Shown here: positions 54,857 through 64,000 of the stretch, piece by piece
How positions within the stretch are numbered: the first letter of the stretch is position 1
Layout of the letters: every line of letters begins with the position of its first letter
Made by a program: the position numbers and the translations under genes
Source of the DNA: Riptortus pedestris
Lineage: Eukaryota > Arthropoda > Insecta > Hemiptera > Alydidae
Length of the DNA stretch: 64,000 nucleotides
NCBI GenBank assembly: GCA_019009955.1
Contig: CM032228.1
Span: forward strand, 255,820,001-255,884,000
Direction: 5' to 3'
The notes under the pieces: generated by a model
Told to the model about the DNA's origin: nothing
Databases searched by the model: none
Seen by the model: only the letters and a program-made list of their open reading frames with translations

Positions 54857-56010
54857 ATATGCAATAATTGTGACCCCTGAAGAATCCTTTCAGTTCATAT
54901 TCAACCTTGTAACCTTCTCCAGCAACCATGACTTTGGAATTTCCAATGGAATGCACTATTTTTTACAAGGGTTCTTGTAAAAAATCAAATTCTAAAACGA
55001 GTTAGTATCTGTGAATTTTTTGATTTGACGCATAGTTTAGCCGTAAAATTCACAAATCTTTAATTCAGAAACGGCACATTTTAAAAATGCTGCTACCTAA
55101 AAGTTGTAGTCAACATAATTATTGTTGAAACAAGTTTACAGGAAAGGAATGGATGCTAAAATTTAAATCGCAATTACACAAAAGTATTCTTGAATGAATC
55201 CAATAAAATGTTCTTAGAATTATTAATTAATTTTAAGCTAATTAGGTAGTAGTAATTTGTAAAAGGAATACTTTTTCCCACCCGCATAATTTCATGTAAA
55301 AAAATAAACCAATTTGTTCTTTGTACCAAAATACTTACAGCCAATATTTACAACTGTTCGAAAATGCGTCCTTCCTCATTTATGTACTTCAAAAGACGGT
55401 ATGTGAAATCCCTTTTTCCACTTTGTATTTCTGCTGCTGAAATTTAATTCATCACCAATCTGATTTTATTTTTTTATTTTTATATTATATGTCTTCAATA
55501 TTCTGCGACCTGTTCTGACAGACGATGTCTTAGACCCTCCCCATAGAAAATAATCCATACCTGTCAGATGGAGTGAGCTGGCCGGCCACTGGATGTGCAA
55601 GCTGCGACAGATACTGCCTTGGGCAAAGATTTCTCTTATTGTTGATCGAGTAGTGATTGAGAAGTGGGAAGGAGATCAGTCAAGCTGCAGCCACATTTCA
55701 TTTCTTTGCATCGGGGCTATGTCTTATATATAATTTAGAAATTCTTTATTTAGGAAGCGGTTGAAGACGGTACCATTTAATCTTTTATCAAAAAAAAAAA
55801 TGTGGACCTATGATTCATCCCTTAAGATACCGCACCTGTTTTTTTCCATGAAACCTTGCAGGTGGAAAAATGTATTCCTTTTACAAATAATTACTACGTA
55901 ATTAGTTTTAAATATATTAATTCTAATAATGGTTTTTGTTTTGTTGATGTTTTTGAAGTAAACTTTTTTTTTGGATTCATTCAAGAATACTTCAGCGTTA
56001 TTTCGTTTTA
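54857..56010. mobile_element. Foldback element, largest copy, with internal palindrome
   Basis: GACCCCTGAAGAATCCTTTC at 54872 starts the shared arm. Internally TTCTTGAATGAATCCA (55188) is the inverse of TGGATTCATTCAAGAA (55972), and TTTGTAAAAGGAATACTTTT (55256) pairs with TGTATTCCTTTTACAAA (55872), giving arms of over 130 bp. It contains the uninterrupted sequence corresponding to the HINE-like insertion site at 27587. Confidence 0.65.
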
Positions 56011-56017
56011 GATACTA

Positions 56018-56375
56018 GTAGTCGTAATTATTGTTTGATCGTCACGAAACTGCATATTTAAACGTGTTATGAAAATAATGATGAAGTTCGTTAACGACTG
56101 AAATCGGACCGGAGGAGGTGGGGGAGGGGGTTTAGAGTAGGAAGATGTTTCGAATCTCTGCTATTATACGTCGGATTGAAAATGTGTATAAAACCAATGT
56201 TATTGCAAATTAAATGTTCTCTAAATATTGTTATATACGCTTTTTCACTATCTTGATTATTTATCGAGATATTTGCATAATTGTACTTTTCAGCCTTCAG
56301 TACACTTTAGTTTTCAACCCCCACTCCTACTCATGTCATATAAAAATTCATTTTCAAATGTTCAACTTGTATTGT
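56018..56375 (+). mobile_element. HINE-like long-form interior
   Basis: GTCGTAATTATTGTTTGATC through the G-run block to CCACTCCTACTCATGTCATA. No ends. Confidence 0.75.
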
Positions 56376-57252
56376 TCACAAAGGGCCATAAACTTGCTGG
56401 CATAAGCAGTCTTAATTACCGAAGAAGATAAATCTTATTTTATGAGTTCTTTCATGGCGGAGTTATTATTATCCGTTCAAAGCATTAACTATTTTTTTTA
56501 ATTAAGGGTCATCGAGAAGGAGACATTGTTTTTTATATGGGAGAGTTTATAGCTGACTCATTAAAAAGTGTGATAAAATAAAGTTTATTATATGATAAGG
56601 GACTCAGATTCAATTGCCTTTATTGGAGTGAGTGCTTATAACAGGTCTAGAGGTGTCGCTTCGAGCTATTATTTTTTGCCCGCGAGGTGGAAGTGAGGTG
56701 GCGGAGAGAGAGAGAGTTTTAATTGAGGTGGAGAGAGATAGAGAGAGAGAGAGAGCCCCCCCTCCCCGGCTATTGGCTGTGAGGGAATTGCTAAAGGGTG
56801 TGTTAATTGAAAAGGGCCGACTGTTGTGGATGGAGTTTGCGAATTAACAGCGGCATCATTTAGGTATCGGCTGGCAGAGGGCGCAGGTGCCACTCGGCTC
56901 TCTAGATTGCACCGCCTTCTAAATGATGCCTATTTACAACCCCCCCCCCCACCCCCACCACTCTAATCACTCTTTATCAATCCAAATTAATTAGTTAATT
57001 ATTCAAGCTGAGTTGTTTCGTGGGTCCAGCACAGCCTTCTCTATCTATGTACTCCAATAGCTCCTGCTTCGCTCACATTCATCCAGCTCTTCCCAATATA
57101 CCCCCCCCCCTTCCTATGAGTAAACTTCCCCCCTCCCTCCACAGCCAAGGTGATAATGACTAATGCCTAACCTGCAGAGTCAAAACCTTCAGCGCGGGAG
57201 GAAAAAAAATGGCCGACTTGCAAACAGCTGATAGAATCGATTCAATATATTA
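56376..57252. other. Unassigned, with purine tract and one hairpin
   Basis: GA-rich tract at 56701-56756. Perfect 12-bp inverted pair GGCATCATTTAG (56852-56863) and CTAAATGATGCC (56919-56930). C-runs at 56940 and 57100. No gene recognised; likely host DNA. Confidence 0.45.
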
Positions 57253-57305
57253 AGAAGTCCGTCACGCAGGGGCTGCGCAAGACAAACAGATTTCCCACAT
57301 GACAG
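57253..57305 (-). mobile_element. HINE-like R-end fragment
   Basis: AAGTCCGTCACGCAGGGGCT GCGCAAGACAAACAGATTTC only. Confidence 0.75.
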
Positions 57306-57942
57306 ACAAGTGATCATCTCACTGTGAAAAGTTGTTGTGTTAATATTTAATAATTATTAAATATTTTAATTATACTATATTTTTATTAAAACCTGAAATG
57401 AATTTATATTTGTATAATAATGGTAACACTGTTGCAATAAGAGGGAGGTAGTTGTTGGTTATAATTATAAAAGCAATATGTGCATTAAAACTTATTCGGT
57501 GAAAGTGTATTTTAGCCCCCCCCCCTCCTTGGTGGCGTACGATGACGACGACGGCCATTTTGTTTTTCTAACTATCTTTTTTAACACTTTAAAATTTCCA
57601 AAATATGCCATCGGTGGTTAAAACCGAGGGGGGGGGGTTTGTTGTTCTAACTTTATATTTTTTAACACTTTAAAATTTCCAAAATACACCATTGATGGTT
57701 TTAAGCGATTGCGGGGAATATAACGAAACAAGATAGCGGCGTAGGGGGGGGGGACTAAACTGCACTTAAGCCACTTGTTCCTTATCTGTGTCATTTTGGT
57801 TCAATCTTTTTTTACAAACTAACATGCATGTTAGAAAAGTGCACAAATAGTGACAATTAAAATCAGTGATCTCGATAACGTGTTGGTGTTTAGAAGATAT
57901 CGTTAGTTGCACGACTCTGTTGATAATTATATGTAAACGGAA
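57306..57942. other. Probable leader of the Copia element, with an ~80-bp imperfect duplication
   Basis: TTTTTAACACTTTAAAATTT CCAAAATA occurs at about 57578 and 57658 with similar flanks. An LTR boundary was not found. The stretch just before the gag start (57840-57942) has no stop-poor frame. Confidence 0.4.
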
Positions 57943-59518
57943 ATGGAAGAGTCTAAAACTATTGAAACGATTGAAAAACTGGAAGGCCCCGAAAACTATC
58001 ATCTATGGAAGTTCAAACTGGAGCTATGTCTTAAATCATTATGCTTATATGGTTATGTCTATGACAGAGATTCACTGAAAGATGATTAAAATTATTAGCA
58101 GATTTCCTTTAAGGAAAATCAGCTATTCTGGTCGTTCCCATGACGCGATTATCGACATTTTTCTTCAAATGTCCATCGATCCTACCTAGGAGATGACGAA
58201 AATGAGGTCCGTTCAAAACTATATACCATAAGTTTATATATATAAAACTATATACTACCGCTCTAGTGGTCGCAATTATTGTTTAATCGTTACCAAACTC
58301 GATATTTAGTCGTTTTATGTAAAAAGAAAGATCAAGTTCGTTAATGGTTGAAATCGTGCAAGGGGGAGGGGGGGTTTAGAGTGGAGGATTTTCGAAAATT
58401 CGAAATATCTCCGTTACTATACGTCGGATCGAAAAATTGTATAAAACTAATCTTATTGCAAATTAAATGTATGTATTTACACTTATTCTCTTAAATATTA
58501 ACCGATATATTTGCAGTTTTCAGCCTTCAGCAAACCGCCACTTCTACTCATGTTATACAAACAATACTCTGATACATAAGAAATCACATTATTCGAAGCT
58601 TAAATACCAAAAATTATATTCAAGAGACCTTTATTATACGAGATACATGCAAATATGCCCTGATGCCCCCCCCCCCTTAAGGGGTCTTAAGGGTTTAGAC
58701 TACTAAAATTTGATTGATTGAGATAACAATTATTTTGACTCATTATATGTTATATTCTGATATATTTCAGTAATTGTTTTTCTTTCCGGTGCGAGGCGGG
58801 CAGACCTGTTTGTTTACATTTCTAACGCTTCCTGTCTGCAGGTTATTGAAATTGGCTGAAACATTTCTTATTTCAGTTTGTATTTATTCACTTAATACAG
58901 ACGGTGGTGTTGTGTCACCAGTATGTAGATTTATCTATTACTAAACTTCACGAGGGAAATCTGCTTAGTTTACGCAGCCCCTGCTTGACGGACTTTGAAA
59001 AAATTGAAGCTAGAACTCAGAGAATTCTATTAATGTCCTTAAATAGGAAAAAAAAAAGATGTTAATAATATGTGAAAATGCATTACAAATGTTCAATCAA
59101 TTTGTGTCATATGACGGGAAACAAGGATCAATTGAGAGACAGTTTGTTAAAGCAATATTTACAATTTCAATTAATTAATGTATCAAATGACACTGCCAAA
59201 TTGGAGAATATTGTTTACAAATTGAGAGGGTTGGAACATATGACTAGTGAAGATGAGTTTATTCAAAGAATCCTATCAGCTCTCCGTGATAGTTACAAAA
59301 ACTTTATCACTGCTTGGAGAAGTATTCCTAAATGTGAAAAAACTATTTCTAATTTAACAAATATACTCCCGACAGAAACGATCCCAGAAAGTTCACTAGA
59401 AATTGATGAAAAGCCAATGGCATTTAAAGATAAACAAAATATCAGCTGTTTCAAATGCAATAAAAGTGGGCATTTCGCTAAAAATTGTTTTAGAACCAAA
59501 GGTCCTAAGCATCAATAG
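57943..59518 (+). pseudogene. Copia-type gag split by a HINE-like element
   Basis: Gag forms the retrotransposon particle and binds its RNA. The N-terminal part starts MEESKTIETIEKLEGPENYH LWKFKLELCLKSL at 57943 and stops at 58089 at the edge of the insertion. After it (from about 58998) come KIEARTQRILLMSLNRKKKD, then the 59072-59518 frame with KDQLRDSLLKQYLQFQL, YKLRGLEHMTSEDEFIQRIL and a CCHC zinc knuckle CFKCNKSGHFAKNC near the end. The motif order matches the UBN2-type gag of insect Copia elements. Small frameshifts lie around 59050-59080. Protease, integrase and RT are not present downstream. Confidence 0.88.
58096..58997 (+). mobile_element. HINE-like element, long form, inside Copia gag
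   Basis: L end TTAGCAGATTTCCTTTAAGG; short TA core at 58219-58256; long-form block; R end GGGAAATCTGCTTAGTTTAC, CAGCCCCTGCTTGACGGACT. Gag sequence resumes immediately after. Confidence 0.93.
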
Positions 59519-59629
59519 CCATGTGAATACAGGAGCCAATATTGGTTCTATAACATTATTAGGTATAACGGGCCCATTATTCCACGCCTGGCGACAGCCA
59601 ATATGAAAAATATGATCTTTAATGTTGAC

Positions 59630-59772
59630 TGAATCAGTTAAATATCGAGTATAGGTATAGATCAAGTTGGCTAATATGTTGAGTTTGGCAACAACTAATC
59701 AAAAATTGCACACGCTAGAAATTCAACAGACAAATATAAATGTATATAATTTTGAATGGCCCTCATTTTATT
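59630..59772 (-). mobile_element. HINE-like interior fragment
   Basis: TTAAATATCGAGTATAGGTA to TTTTGAATGGCCCTCATTTT, cut at the next copy's L end. The interval 59519-59629 is not recognised. Confidence 0.65.
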
Positions 59773-59773
59773 G

Positions 59774-59900
59774 TTAGTATATTTCCCACAGGCGAAATCA
59801 GCTATTGGGGATGTATTCATGATGGGATTTTCGAAACATTTCTTCAAATGTCCATCGATCCTACTCAGGAGATAACGAAAATGAGGTCTGTTCAAAATTG
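59774..59900 (+). mobile_element. HINE-like L half
   Basis: TTAGTATATTTCCCACAGGC (decayed palindrome), ATGTCCATCGATCCTACTCA, GAAAATGAGGTCTGTTCAAA, ending at the duplication flanking the Merlin-like element. TA core resumes at 60785. Confidence 0.8.
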
Positions 59901-60773
59901 GGGTCTTTTGCACTTTAGGGGAGCCAGTGATTGCATTAAGACCAACTGTTCCTAGAAGAAGTGATAAACACATAATATGGTGGTAACCTCAACACTGCTC
60001 TTGATTATCAAAATAACGCTGCCATATTATAATATAAACATTCTAAATTATTAAAGTAGAACATTTATTTTAGGATGAATAATAGAATCTAAGTAAATAA
60101 TTTTTCTTTAAATAAGAACAAATTCTGCCATATCCTTCAATATTTGTTCGAAAAAATCTTTGTCCTTATTCCTCTGTCTCCATAGAAATTCACATAGATA
60201 TGAGTCTATTAGTGTCCGTCTTGTGCCGCATTCCTTCCTGTTTCTGCTTTTTGCCCTAGCCCAAACTTAAACTGTTGGCACAGATTTCTCGTAGCATATT
60301 TTTCCAATCAGTAATAGTATTTGTACTGATATTTAATTCTTTGGTGCAAAACTTAGTGGAGGTGTACTCTTGTGACCAGCAGTATATTAATAAAACAGCC
60401 TTATTAAGAGGTAATCTAGCGTTCTCAAACCATGTATCGACACAAAGCCTCTTCTTGGTTCGGCAGCTACGTTTGTGGCAGGTCCACTTCCCTCTTCTTG
60501 CATCACAATTCATAAAATGTCCTTCACTGCACACCCTTACCTTGGGGATAAGGCGCTTTTCCTGAAGAAATGCGACAGCATTTTCTTCATCCCTGCACAA
60601 GTTATACACTTCAAACAAATTCATTTTCTTCTTAGCAAAACAGTAGCACTGATACGTGTAAACAAATAATTCCTTAATTAATGCCATTTGATTCATTAAG
60701 TTACTCAGGAATAACCTGTATGATAATAACTGTTCCTAAAAAGTCACTGGCTCCCTTAAAGTGCAAAAGACCC
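59901..60773 (-). mobile_element. Merlin/IS1595-like DNA transposon, deletion derivative
   Basis: 873 bp. Inverted repeats GGGTCTTTTGCACTTTAGGG on the left and CCCTTAAAGTGCAAAAGACC on the right extend to about 30 bp (through GAGCCAGTGA / TCACTGGCTC). The 8-bp target duplication CAAAATTG is intact at 59893-59900 and 60774-60781; Merlin-type elements make 8-9-bp duplications. It sits at the edge of the TA core of a HINE-like copy. Confidence 0.92.
60108..60696 (-). pseudogene. IS1595/ISXO2-like (Merlin) transposase, N and C parts fused
   Basis: The N-terminal frame (60256-60696) has a zinc-finger-like block with Cys pairs (VCSEGHFMNC and WTCHKRSC), then FENARLPLNKAVLLIYCWSQ and a helix-turn-helix-like segment KELNISTNTITDWKNMLREI. 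These are features of the N-terminal half of eukaryotic IS1595-like transposases. A short second piece, RNRKECGTRRTLIDSYLCEF LWRQRNKDKDFFEQIL to the stop at 60108, is the family's C-terminus. The catalytic DDE core between them is missing, and the join near 60250 is out of frame. Confidence 0.85.
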
Positions 60774-60779
60774 CAAAAT

Positions 60780-60784
<5 letters not shown>

Positions 60785-60827
<43 letters not shown>
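60785..60827. repeat. (TA)n tract
   Basis: Core of the HINE-like copy that begins at 59774. It lies between the Merlin-like element and a foldback element. Confidence 0.9.
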
Positions 60828-60828
<1 letters not shown>

Positions 60829-60829
60829 T

Positions 60830-61430
60830 GTCCCAAGTTCCCGTGCCACCCCCTTAAAATCTTCAATTATTTCAATACTAGGCTGAGACGTGGTGTGTCA
60901 TAGTTGTGCCCCCTGAAGAATCTTTTCAGTCCATATTCAACCTCGTAACCTTCTCCAGCACTTCTCCAGCGACCATAACTTTGGGATTTCCAATTAAATG
61001 CCACACTTTTTATGACGGATAATTGTAGAAAATCAAAAATGCTGCGATATAAAAGTTGTAGTCAACAAAATTACCTATGAAACAACTCAAAAGGTATGGA
61101 TTCTGAGATTTAAAAAAAAAAATAATAATAATAAAAATCTTTTTTTTTTTTAACTTTTACTAAGAACGTTCTTTGTTATGTTGATGTTTTTTCTTTTTTT
61201 TTATTTCTTTTTTACTTTCAGAAACCATTCCTTTAGAGTTGTTTCAAAGATAATTTCATTGGCTTTTTTGTCGCAGCATTTTTCAATTTAATGTGCTGTT
61301 TCTAAAATAAAGATTTGTGCATTTTACTCCTAATGAATGCGTCAAATCGGAAAGTTCACCGATATAAAATTAATAAAAAGAAAAAATGAGAGGTAATTTC
61401 GAAAATTTAAACAATCTCCTTTGTTATGCG
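60830..61430. mobile_element. Foldback element copy
   Basis: Left end CAGTGTCCCAAGTTCCCGTG CCACCCCC, then CTGAAGAATCTTTTCAGTCC. The second half (AAACCATTCCTTTAGAGTTG, GTCGCAGCATTTTTCAAT) is the inverted arm. The outer right terminus is missing. A local duplication ACTTCTCCAGC occurs near 60957. Confidence 0.65.
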
Positions 61431-62453
61431 TAGTATGAACCCAGGTACAGTGGTGCGAAGCCGGCAAAAACCTATATCAGCAAAAGCTGAAATTTGGTTT
61501 TGAGAATTTGATTTCTTAATAGTTTAGTGGTTGTACCTTTGTGTTTGGGTGGCCTTTTTAATTAATATAATTTCAATTGCCAATAGAATAACATTTAAAT
61601 CGACATTCACGTTTTTCACATATTAATCTAACTTCTAAGCCAAATTTAAAAGATAAATTCTGACCCTTAAGACTGTCTATTGACAAATTTCATTCCGGCA
61701 ACTTTAATACTGTATGTTTCAAGTTTTTTGTTGGTTTCTAATTTGTTTTTAATCCGTTACGTACAAGCCCTTAAAACGAGTTCTAACAAAATAGAGATAA
61801 ATTCCTAAATTTCTTTCTTCGTGTAAGGTTTCAAAAAGAGCTCCACAAAGCTCCAAGCTCTAACTTATATTTTCATAAAGATTAAGCCTATGAGTAACTA
61901 TTTTATAAATATTGTTACGTTTTTTTACCAAAACCAGTAATAAACGTTTTTAATAAGAGTTCTTTTGGATTGCAAAATTAAATACTCGCAAGTTTCACAG
62001 TTTTATCACTGCAAAATTTATTTCACAATGCACAATAAACTTGGTGATTATTCTTAATTACTATTCACAGTATACACTGATAGCGTTACTGTTCTTCAAT
62101 GAGTCACAGTCCAATAATTCACTGAAATTCACAGAAAGACGGCACTGCACTGTCCTTTGCTTCTCTTCTCTGAAGGATTATTCATCTATTTAATTTTCGC
62201 AACAATATCTCATCCACCTTCGTCCACTTTTGTGAGAATTTGAGGTTCAAAGAAAATTTACCAACAATAAATACCGGGCATTAGGCGCTCTATTTATTCA
62301 GGATGTTTACTAAATGGAATTATAGGATGGAGAAGTTATTTATTTCTCGTATTTTACTATTTCAGTTCATGTTTTGAAGTGCTTGGGCGAACTTATAAAG
62401 TAATTTTTAAGGTGTTTAAAATATTTTAAAATGCCGAATTTTACAGTTCCTTA
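61431..62453. other. Unassigned AT-rich sequence
   Basis: No gene recognised. The stretch 61910-62220 (TTGTTACGTTTTTTTACCAA to GAAGGATTATTCATCTATTT) has the look of a repeat end or LTR, unproven. Confidence 0.3.
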
Positions 62454-62804
62454 GTGTTCTATTTAATGTGCTTTTTGAAAAGCCAATCTTTAGACCTCTT
62501 CGTTCAGGAAAAGTACCAGCATTTGCCCGACGAAGTTATTTCGAAAATTATAGCTGAAATTAAAAAAAATATACCTCATTTTCAACAGCGACTGAGGCAA
62601 GTGCATTACAAGAAGTCGACATTTTTAGAAAAATTTAGCTCTTGGTTAAAGGGTGAGTTTAATATTTCTTTAGCGAATAGAAACCCTGAATCATTTTGTG
62701 ATTCCGTTTGCTGTGGTGGTCGACCTACAAACAAATTAGAAGAATTTAGCAGCAGAACCTCTGCTGTAGAATCTGAAAATTTTTACATTATCCTTAACGA
62801 GTAG
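62454..62804 (+). CDS. Unrecognised 116-aa reading frame, possible first exon
   Basis: The frame contains HLPDEVISKIIAEIKKNIPH FQQRLRQVHYKKS, then KFSSWLKGEFNISLANRNPE and CGGRPTNKLEEFSSRTSAVE. The pattern 'W L ... E F ... GRP ... F E E x S x R' recalls the N-terminal part of uncharacterised multicopy arthropod proteins in which GRP is followed by an RSKRR-type stretch; I cannot name a function. Composition is coding-like (helical, charged), unlike neighbouring AT-rich DNA. The inner ATG at 62466 (MCFLKSQ) is an equally good start. It ends at a stop without the expected basic stretch, so it may be a truncated copy or an exon continuing past a splice site near its end. Confidence 0.4.
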   Translation: MFYLMCFLKSQSLDLFVQEKYQHLPDEVISKIIAEIKKNIPHFQQRLRQVHYKKSTFLEKFSSWLKGEFNISLANRNPESFCDSVCCGGRPTNKLEEFSSRTSAVESENFYIILNE

Positions 62805-63504
62805 AGGTTTTGAAACGTATTCATGTTTAGTTCTTTGTTTAATTATATTACAAAACAACATTTTCAACAACGTCAAAATATATTATAAATATCACAAAGC
62901 TTTTGTTAAAGTAGTTTCAAAGTTAATAGGAGTATGATCTTTAATTGTGACTGAAACTTATAAATAACGAGTATGATATAAATAAACATTGTCAAAACAA
63001 AAAAGTTAAATATTAATTGATGACGTCATAACGCAATGAATTTGCATGTATTTCTCATTATAAAGATCTTTTAGAGCACGAGGTATAAAAAATAATAAAT
63101 GCTCCAAAATTAAAATAACGCACTATATTGTAAAATAATGATAAATTAAATAATAAATATAAAAAACTCTTCTAATAAAAAAACGATAAAAAGTCAAATG
63201 AGAACTATTAATTCTGTTTATTAGCTGAGAGCACGTGCACACGATAGAGGTTGAATACACACTGGAAAAGGGTAGTCTATTGTCTGGTTACCGCAGTGTA
63301 GCCCGGTAGATTTATCCTAATTAATTTATTAATTCTTTTATTTTTTGTTGGCAACACTGACTACCTGTGGCGGGTAAACAACCGTTAGGGAAGGTTGCAC
63401 TAGTGACACTAAGCAGCTGCTACAATCTTATGAAAAGAATAAGCCGTATTTACCTTTAGAATAAAGAGGTTCAACTTATTGTAACTACATCCCTTTATAT
63501 AAAA
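62805..63504. other. Unassigned AT-rich sequence
   Basis: No gene or repeat recognised; the GC-richer stretch 63230-63420 is not identified. Confidence 0.35.
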
Positions 63505-63931
63505 TTCCATGAGGCAGTGGCAGCGTAAACTAAGCAGATTTCCAACGTGAAGATTTACAATAGAGAAATTTCACGAGGGCCGAGCCAGTGAAGGAAACGG
63601 CTGAACTAGCTTTTGGCGGGAAAGTAACTCGTCCGTTAAGCGCCCCAATTTAATAAAAATGCAAATATCTCGGTTAGTATTCAAGATAGAGAAAAAATGT
63701 ATATGACAATATTTATAGTAAATTTAATTTTCAATAAGATTGGTTCTGTACAATTTTTCGATCCGACGTATAGTAACGTAGATATTTCGAATGTTCGAAA
63801 ATCCTCCCCTCTAAACCCCCCCCTCCCACTTGTCCGATTTCAGCAGTTAACGAACTTGATCTTTCTACGACTAAATATCGAGTTTGGTAACGATTAAACA
63901 AAAATTGCGACCGCTAGATCGGTAACAGACA

Positions 63932-63973
<42 letters not shown>

Positions 63974-64000
63974 TATACAGTTTTGAACGGACCTCATTTT
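63505..64000 (-). mobile_element. HINE-like element, runs off the window
   Basis: Decayed R end ATGAGGCAGTGGCAGCGTAA ACTAAGCAG; full body; (TA)n 63933-63969; continues TTTTGAACGGACCTCATTTT at the window edge, so the L end lies outside. Confidence 0.9.

Overview
The window is repeat-dominated, AT-rich eukaryotic DNA, most likely from an insect or another arthropod. I see no bacterial or viral gene organisation, no operons, and no host gene whose exons I can follow. The case for an arthropod is the element mix (Tc1, mariner, hAT, a Merlin/IS1595-type element, Helitrons, a Penelope-like element, Copia, several non-LTR lineages) plus a degenerate proline/valine/tyrosine-repeat gene that resembles insect cuticle or secreted proteins. 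Most short open reading frames are shadows of these repeats.

The dominant component, with about 40 full or partial copies on both strands, is one short non-autonomous family, called 'HINE-like' below. In its + orientation it starts TTTTAGCAG, followed at once by the palindrome GATTTCCCTTAAGGGAAATC. It has a central (TA)n tract and then a G-run block. It ends with GGGAAATCTGCT (the inverse of the start), a small hairpin ACGCAG-CCC-CTGCGT, and GACGGACTTTT. Asymmetric subterminal inverted repeats, a microsatellite core, a 3' hairpin and T-rich junctions are the layout known for Helentron-derived HINE/DINE-1 elements. That classification is inferred from structure; no encoding partner is in the window. 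A short form (about 640-750 bp) and a long form (about 800-900 bp) are present. L end and R end below mean the TTTTAGCAG end and the GACGGACTTTT end.

Layout. 0-4.6 kb: a full-length decayed hAT transposase gene split by a SINE, a LINE 3' end split by a small hAT element, and the VPYPV-repeat pseudogene. 5-11 kb: HINE-like copies, two Helitrons, and an inverted HINE composite. 11-19 kb: three LINE fragments, HINE-like copies, and a nearly intact Tc1 transposase. 19-29 kb: nested HINE-like/Helitron/foldback insertions. 29-31 kb: an 82-bp minisatellite and a mariner inside a HINE-like copy. 32-37 kb: HINE-like copies and a LINE split by a HINE-like copy and a SINE. 38-41 kb: a 30-31-bp minisatellite and a long (GA)n tract. 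41-48 kb: a deleted hAT, a virus-like BRO-N fragment beside a 36-bp repeat, and a Penelope-like fragment. 48-56 kb: tandem HINE-like copies, then a stretch full of single-base indels that covers several Helitrons. 56-64 kb: a Copia gag split by a HINE-like copy, a Merlin/IS1595-like element with intact inverted repeats and target duplication, foldback elements, and one unrecognised 116-aa reading frame.

The elements interact mainly by nesting. The (TA)n core of HINE-like copies is repeatedly the place where Helitrons, a mariner, a Penelope-like terminal sequence, foldback elements and the Merlin-like element sit. A paralogous locus gives a probable empty site for one HINE-like insertion. All transposase and reverse-transcriptase genes seen are broken.
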